This document shows positions 6,906 through 10,445 of a stretch of 10,445 nt of DNA, one piece after another; position 1 is the first letter of the stretch, and each line of letters opens with the position of its first letter. The notes beneath the pieces were generated by a model, which made no database searches, was not told where the DNA came from, and saw only the letters and a list, made by a program, of their open reading frames with translations. Position numbers and translations under genes: made by a program. This DNA is from Saccoglossus kowalevskii. Taxonomy: Eukaryota > Hemichordata > Enteropneusta > Harrimaniidae. The stretch spans positions 45,837 through 56,281 of the forward strand of contig NW_003147788.1 in NCBI RefSeq assembly GCF_000003605.2. The letters are read 5' to 3'.

Positions 6906-8061
6906 TTAGTGCATTTACCTTACTGGGTGTAAAAATGTAATGTCATTGCTGACTTTAACAGTGGATATCATTTGAACTCTACAGACATTCCATTCATGGT
7001 ATGTCATGGTTTAGATTGGATTACTGGAATTTGCTGTGGCTCACTGTTCAGTTAACACAATACTTGATGACATATTTACAATGTTTGTTCATTCAAGCAA
7101 GTAAATACCGCTATTATTAAAGCCAGTCTTGGAGTAGGTGGGAGAGTGGTTCTTGGTAAAGCATTTATTTTATTTCTTTTCGATATGAAAGTTAGTAGTT
7201 TAAGATAGAAGTGAACTATTTCCCCCCACTTCCACCACGTCATGACCGATGCATGTATATTCATTTAGTGATTCATGTTCATTGGTGTATAAAATGCAGG
7301 TCACAGTCTGTGGAACGTCACACTCTGTTCTGTTCAGATTTTATTCCAAAATTTACTCATAACCTAAAGAATAAGTAAAATTCACATTAATATGTATATA
7401 GAAAATGTTTCTCGCTTCTCTTTTTCAATTATGCGTTTTACTGACACTATTAAACTATCAAGTAGGAGCCGAGTGACCTTACTTGTAACTGACATGTGTT
7501 CAGTGATTAATGTTCACCCCGCCCGACCAAATAATACCTTCCTGGTCAAATCTTTTTGTTTGATATTACCTCTTTATAAACTCATGATTTATTATAATAT
7601 ATGACCCTTGTTTTTGACAGCAGTATGGTATTTTTGAGATGGTGAATAGCTGTAATACACTAGTAACTAGAATTCAACTCTGTCTTAAGGTTCACCTTTT
7701 TTGTTATAGAATGTTTGCGGCCAAACTAACATAAATCATATCCTTATCCTTTTATGAAATTGCATTTTCCAGCAAAATTATTGTAAGTGACTTAATATAC
7801 TGATATACGTCATGCGTGCCACAATAGATTGTAAAGTTTATGCCGAGACATGCTTTGTTATCAATTTACCTCTAAGATTTCAGATGAGGAAACTGGGTTT
7901 TGGATTTGTTTTTATGTAAAGAATGACAATTGTTTACAAAGTGTACATTATTGACCCTGATTACGCAAGATCTGTGCTGAAATTTGATATTTAATCAAAT
8001 CTAATTTATATTCCATTTATGTAAATAACTAAACTTTACTGATATAAGTCAAGTTCATGAC
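6906..8061. other. Long non-coding stretch, no recognisable gene
   Basis: No domain-bearing frame or convincing exon on either strand. The short frames at 7076-7264 (minus) and 7392-7604 (plus) lack family motifs. If IRAK1BP1 transcripts read past the MITEs, this would be distal 3' UTR. Otherwise it is intergenic. Confidence 0.4.
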
Positions 8062-8067
8062 AATAAA
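8062..8067 (+). terminator. Alternative distal polyadenylation signal
   Basis: AATAAA is followed within about 10 bases by a T-rich run (GTAATTTTTTTTATTAATTT), the usual layout of a signal plus U-rich downstream element. It is the clearest canonical signal outside a transposon between the IRAK1BP1 stop and the next presumed gene start. Use is unproven and would imply a 3' UTR of about 2.8 kb. Confidence 0.3.
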
Positions 8068-8718
8068 GTTGTAATTTTTTTTATTAATTTTTAATAAATT
8101 TGTCATATTTTCATAATGCTTTGTTGCTGTATGTGTTTTACTGAATCCTTTGATTGGTGTTAACTTGAGCAATACAATGGCCTAAAGTAGCCCATTGAAC
8201 AATTAACATGACATTTTTACAAAATTCAAATTCTTTCTATATTCTGAGTATAATGAGTATGATATCCACAGTAGATTCTGTAATCTGATGTAATTGTCCA
8301 CTAGTATGTAAATATCGGTGCATGTAGTTCGAGGAAAGTGATCACTTTTCTTGCCAATTCGCCAAATTTCAGACCATTTCGTAAATAATTTAGGAAAGCA
8401 ATCTCACCAACTAGTTTGAGACAAATATCATTGCTACGTGATTGAATTTTAGATACTGAGAGTTTGTGGGACATCACCAAATATCAAGAATGACTTGTAA
8501 TTGTTGGTTTTTGGAAAAAATGTATACTATTAATAATAGCTCCATAACAAACAAAAATGGCTTTCATTTGAATTTCATTCTCATCCCTGTTATATATATT
8601 AGTGAAAATCGGCCGTCCAAGTTAGACCACTGTTCATGCAAACGAAAACTCAGGTAATTGGGCGTTGATTGCCATAAAAACAAAAGTATTCAAGAAATTA
8701 ACGCTTGGCGTCTGGTTG
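8068..8718. other. Intergenic stretch upstream of the next gene start
   Basis: No coding signal. It contains a perfect 14-nt palindrome AAAGTGATCACTTT (8335-8348) and just after it ATTCGCCAAATTTC (from about 8357), which resembles a word at about 9864 and may be repeat debris. The frame at 8466-8657 has no family signature. Confidence 0.4.
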
Positions 8719-8743
8719 ACCCGGAAGTTATCGCAGACACGTG
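8719..8743 (+). promoter_or_regulatory. ETS site plus E-box upstream of a candidate gene start
   Basis: CCGGAAGT (8721-8728) is the core ETS/GABP site, and CACGTG (8738-8743) is a palindromic E-box of the USF/MYC type. They lie 24-46 bp before an ATG with A at -3. ETS and E-box pairs close to the start are typical of TATA-less promoters of broadly expressed animal genes. The transcription start is not determined. Confidence 0.45.
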
Positions 8744-8766
8744 AAAGTTTTGGAAGATTGTTCACA

Positions 8767-8954
8767 ATGACAACAGCTTCGGTTTCGAAGGTACAAAAAT
8801 GTCTGATTTTCTATTCCCTTGCTCTCTTTAATGATATTCATTATTTCCGAGTATTATTTATATTTATCTTTTTATTTCCGATACTACATATACTTTTATT
8901 TTCAGGGTTGTTTTGTATTTAAAGCAAGAAATAAACAGAAAGTGTTGCAGCCAG
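8767..8954 (+). CDS. Unidentified gene, first two coding exons (8767-8790 and 8906-8954)
   Basis: I do not recognise this protein. Exon 1 starts at ATG 8767 (ACA before the ATG, A at -3) and codes MTTASVSK up to 8790, followed by the donor AAG|GTACAA. Exon 2 starts after TTTATTTTCAG (AG at 8904-8905), codes GCFVFKARNKQKVLQP in the same phase and ends at 8954 before a strong donor CAG|GTAAGC, leaving one base of a split codon. The peptide is basic, with no signal peptide or membrane segment. Support comes from promoter motifs just upstream, two good donors, a pyrimidine-rich acceptor and phase agreement. Against it are the small exons and no known homologue. The longer frames reading straight through (8665-8922 and 8819-9031) would include the intron and are not preferred. 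Exon 3 is unresolved. Confidence 0.42.
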
Positions 8955-9332
8955 GTAAGCGTGTCGTTTACTGGAATCTAGTGTGTTCATTTTCATTGAG
9001 TAGTTCAACTGACACGTTTTACTATGGCTAGGATTGTGCACAACAACTTCCCTCCGAGGTCGTGTTGCATGATACGCCAGGCAGTCGTTTGTAATTACTC
9101 ATTGATGTCTGATTTCATACAAGTTTGAATGAAAGTTGATAGGTAGCCATTAATTTCGTTGAGATATTAGTCAGTGAAACGACTTTATCAAAGATTATGG
9201 AAACTACCATGGCATAAGCATCAACATTCCCAATTATCAATCAATTCTGATTTAAATATTCTCGGTATGTCATCACAAATTCTGTACTCTCTCAAGTTAG
9301 ACTGACAATTTAAGTGTTATTCCACGTTTCAG

Positions 9333-9454
9333 TGTCTGCAACAAATATACTCTTTACAAGCGAAAAGACAAACCGGAATAGGAAGTCGGTAGATGACAAA
9401 AATTTGTTCATTAGCGTGCGGGAAAGTGGGCTAGTGTTGGGAAAAACAGACTGA
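9333..9454 (+). other. Candidate third exon of the unidentified gene (option 1)
   Basis: An acceptor (CCACGTTTCAG, AG at 9331-9332) is followed by sequence that, joined to the split codon left at 8954, stays open for 40 residues (starting VSATNILFTSEKTNRNRKSV) and ends at TGA 9452-9454. An internal donor-like TCG|GTAGAT occurs at about 9388. The composition is protein-like but no family is recognised. Confidence 0.28.
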
Positions 9455-9595
9455 GGTGTTAATCTGAAGATTCATTGTCTATTTATTTTTGTGAATGGTC
9501 CTGATCAACGTTAGGGGGATTGTGACGTAGCTCCAAAAATAGGAACCGGATGGGAATCAAAATGTGAATTATTTTCAAAGTTGTTTATTTTTTAG

Positions 9596-9621
9596 CCCCT
9601 GCTAAATTTTCTAAAGAATAA
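9596..9621 (+). other. Candidate third exon of the unidentified gene (option 2)
   Basis: A better pyrimidine tract (GTTTATTTTTTAG, AG at 9594-9595) is followed by a short in-phase tail that reads APAKFSKE after joining to the split codon, with TAA at 9619-9621. This would make a complete protein of only about 32 residues. It is mutually exclusive with the 9333 exon unless alternatively spliced. Confidence 0.22.
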
Positions 9622-10445
9622 TCTAAGTGAGTGATTGTTAACACGTGTAGGTTGTGAAAGGTGAGTGGGGAGTGATCATTCTCAAATATCCAAATTCTTG
9701 TCGAGCATACTGTTCTGCTCCAAAATAATAATAACAACTAAATAACATTAACACAATAATTTCACAATGTCAAGAAAGAAAAGTAGTGTTTAACATTGTA
9801 AAATGTTGACTTCATGACACAGCAAACTCTGCTCATGACCGGAGCTGTTGTCTTTGTTGAAAATTCGCCAATTCACCAAATCGTGGTTTAGCTGTTTAGC
9901 TAATTTTTCAAAAGATCATATGGATACTAAGTATTCAATTCATATTAACCAACCCTAGACTTTAAAATACATATTCTAAGATCTATGTCCCAACTAGTAT
10001 TCGAATATGTTTTCGGAAATTTGAGACATTGTTCAAAAAATCCAGTACAGGGATATGTCTGATGACAACTAATAATACGCAATTCTCCATGCAGTACTAG
10101 AAATTATTGCTGATACTAATCACATTTTTATTGGAAAGTTACTCGAACGTTTAGTAGACGAGCATAATAATACTGTCACATGTCCCCCGTCTTAGCCACA
10201 TAACCGTCGCAGTTCGCTTCATTTATGTAACATCGAATATTTAGCTTGATGATGATAAACATATATTCACTGTTGCTTTCATGTTACGTTAATACAAACA
10301 TGATTTAAACTTGTCCTTTGCGGTGTTTTTTTCTTTGCCGAAATATACAAAAATAGCATGTGTGTGTGCGTTTCCGTGAGTAAAAGAGGCAGGCGAGACT
10401 CCTTGCCACAACGTGTTGTATTCATTTCCAGCGCGCGTGGTCGGC
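9622..10445. other. Probably intronic or downstream sequence, no gene recognised
   Basis: No exon is supported on either strand. There is a short AAT run near 9724 and an ATTCGCCAATTCACCAAAT word at about 9864 that resembles one near 8357. At the right edge, GTATTCATTTCCAG (AG at 10430-10431) is an acceptor-like site followed by CGCGCGTGGTCGGC. This would be in phase with the split codon at 8954 and could be the real third exon, cut off by the window end. Confidence 0.35.

Noticed and set aside
7076-7264. 62-codon minus-strand frame
   Set aside because: No domain, no minus-strand promoter or splice sites.
8665-9031. Two overlapping longer open frames reading straight through 8791-8905
   Set aside because: They require translation of a stretch with intron features (GTACAA donor, pyrimidine-rich TTTATTTTCAG acceptor) that codes a low-complexity hydrophobic Phe/Tyr/Ile/Leu run.
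1-10445. CRISPR array, bacterial operon, phage or defence system
   Set aside because: No direct-repeat/spacer pattern, ribosome-binding sites or dense coding; the DNA is typical animal intron/intergenic sequence.

Overview
The window reads as intron-rich, AT-rich animal nuclear DNA, most likely from a bivalve or another mollusc. It has no bacterial layout: most open frames are short and have no codon structure, and there is a GT/AG splice-site architecture. The palindromic words TACATGTA and ACATGTAG recur through the left half, which is common in bivalve genomes. Short TA-flanked foldback elements, a tRNA-derived SINE and a decayed LINE make up much of the non-coding sequence. The taxon is an inference; no diagnostic marker is present.

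Layout. Positions 1-720 hold the decayed 3' end of a non-LTR retrotransposon: the C-terminal part of its reverse-transcriptase polyprotein with a CCHC knuckle, broken by one frameshift and one in-frame stop, then a tail with a small hairpin and AATAAA. Positions 729-3287 are non-coding and repeat-rich: a nested inverted repeat (729-790), a degenerate tandem repeat of about 160 bp (1351-1741), two small foldback elements (2074-2196 and 2601-2683), a block rich in TGACG words (2085-2320), and a 381-bp MITE-like element (2907-3287). A tRNA-derived SINE lies at about 4420-4670.

The one confidently named gene is at 5011-5305 on the + strand: the terminal coding exon of an IRAK1BP1 (SIMPL-domain) homologue, preceded by a clear splice acceptor. 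Its upstream exons were not found and probably lie left of the window, so the repeats on the left probably sit in its intron. Its 3' UTR carries a 9-bp hairpin. The first AATAAA after the stop lies inside a second MITE (5613-5808), so this transposon may supply the polyadenylation signal. Two relics of the same family follow (5979-6080 and 6731-6761).

After about 2.6 kb with no recognisable gene, an ETS-type site (CCGGAAGT) and an E-box (CACGTG) at 8721-8743 lie just before an ATG at 8767. Two small exons with good splice sites and matching phase follow (8767-8790 and 8906-8954). This looks like the 5' end of another + strand gene that I cannot identify. Its third exon is ambiguous, with candidates at 9333 and 9596 and at the right edge (10432).

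I see no CRISPR array, operon, tRNA or rRNA gene, and nothing that amounts to a new multi-gene system. The most useful leads are the MITE family with its possible role in 3'-end formation, the unidentified gene start at 8.7 kb, the TGACG/CRE-like cluster, and the splice donor inside the SINE.
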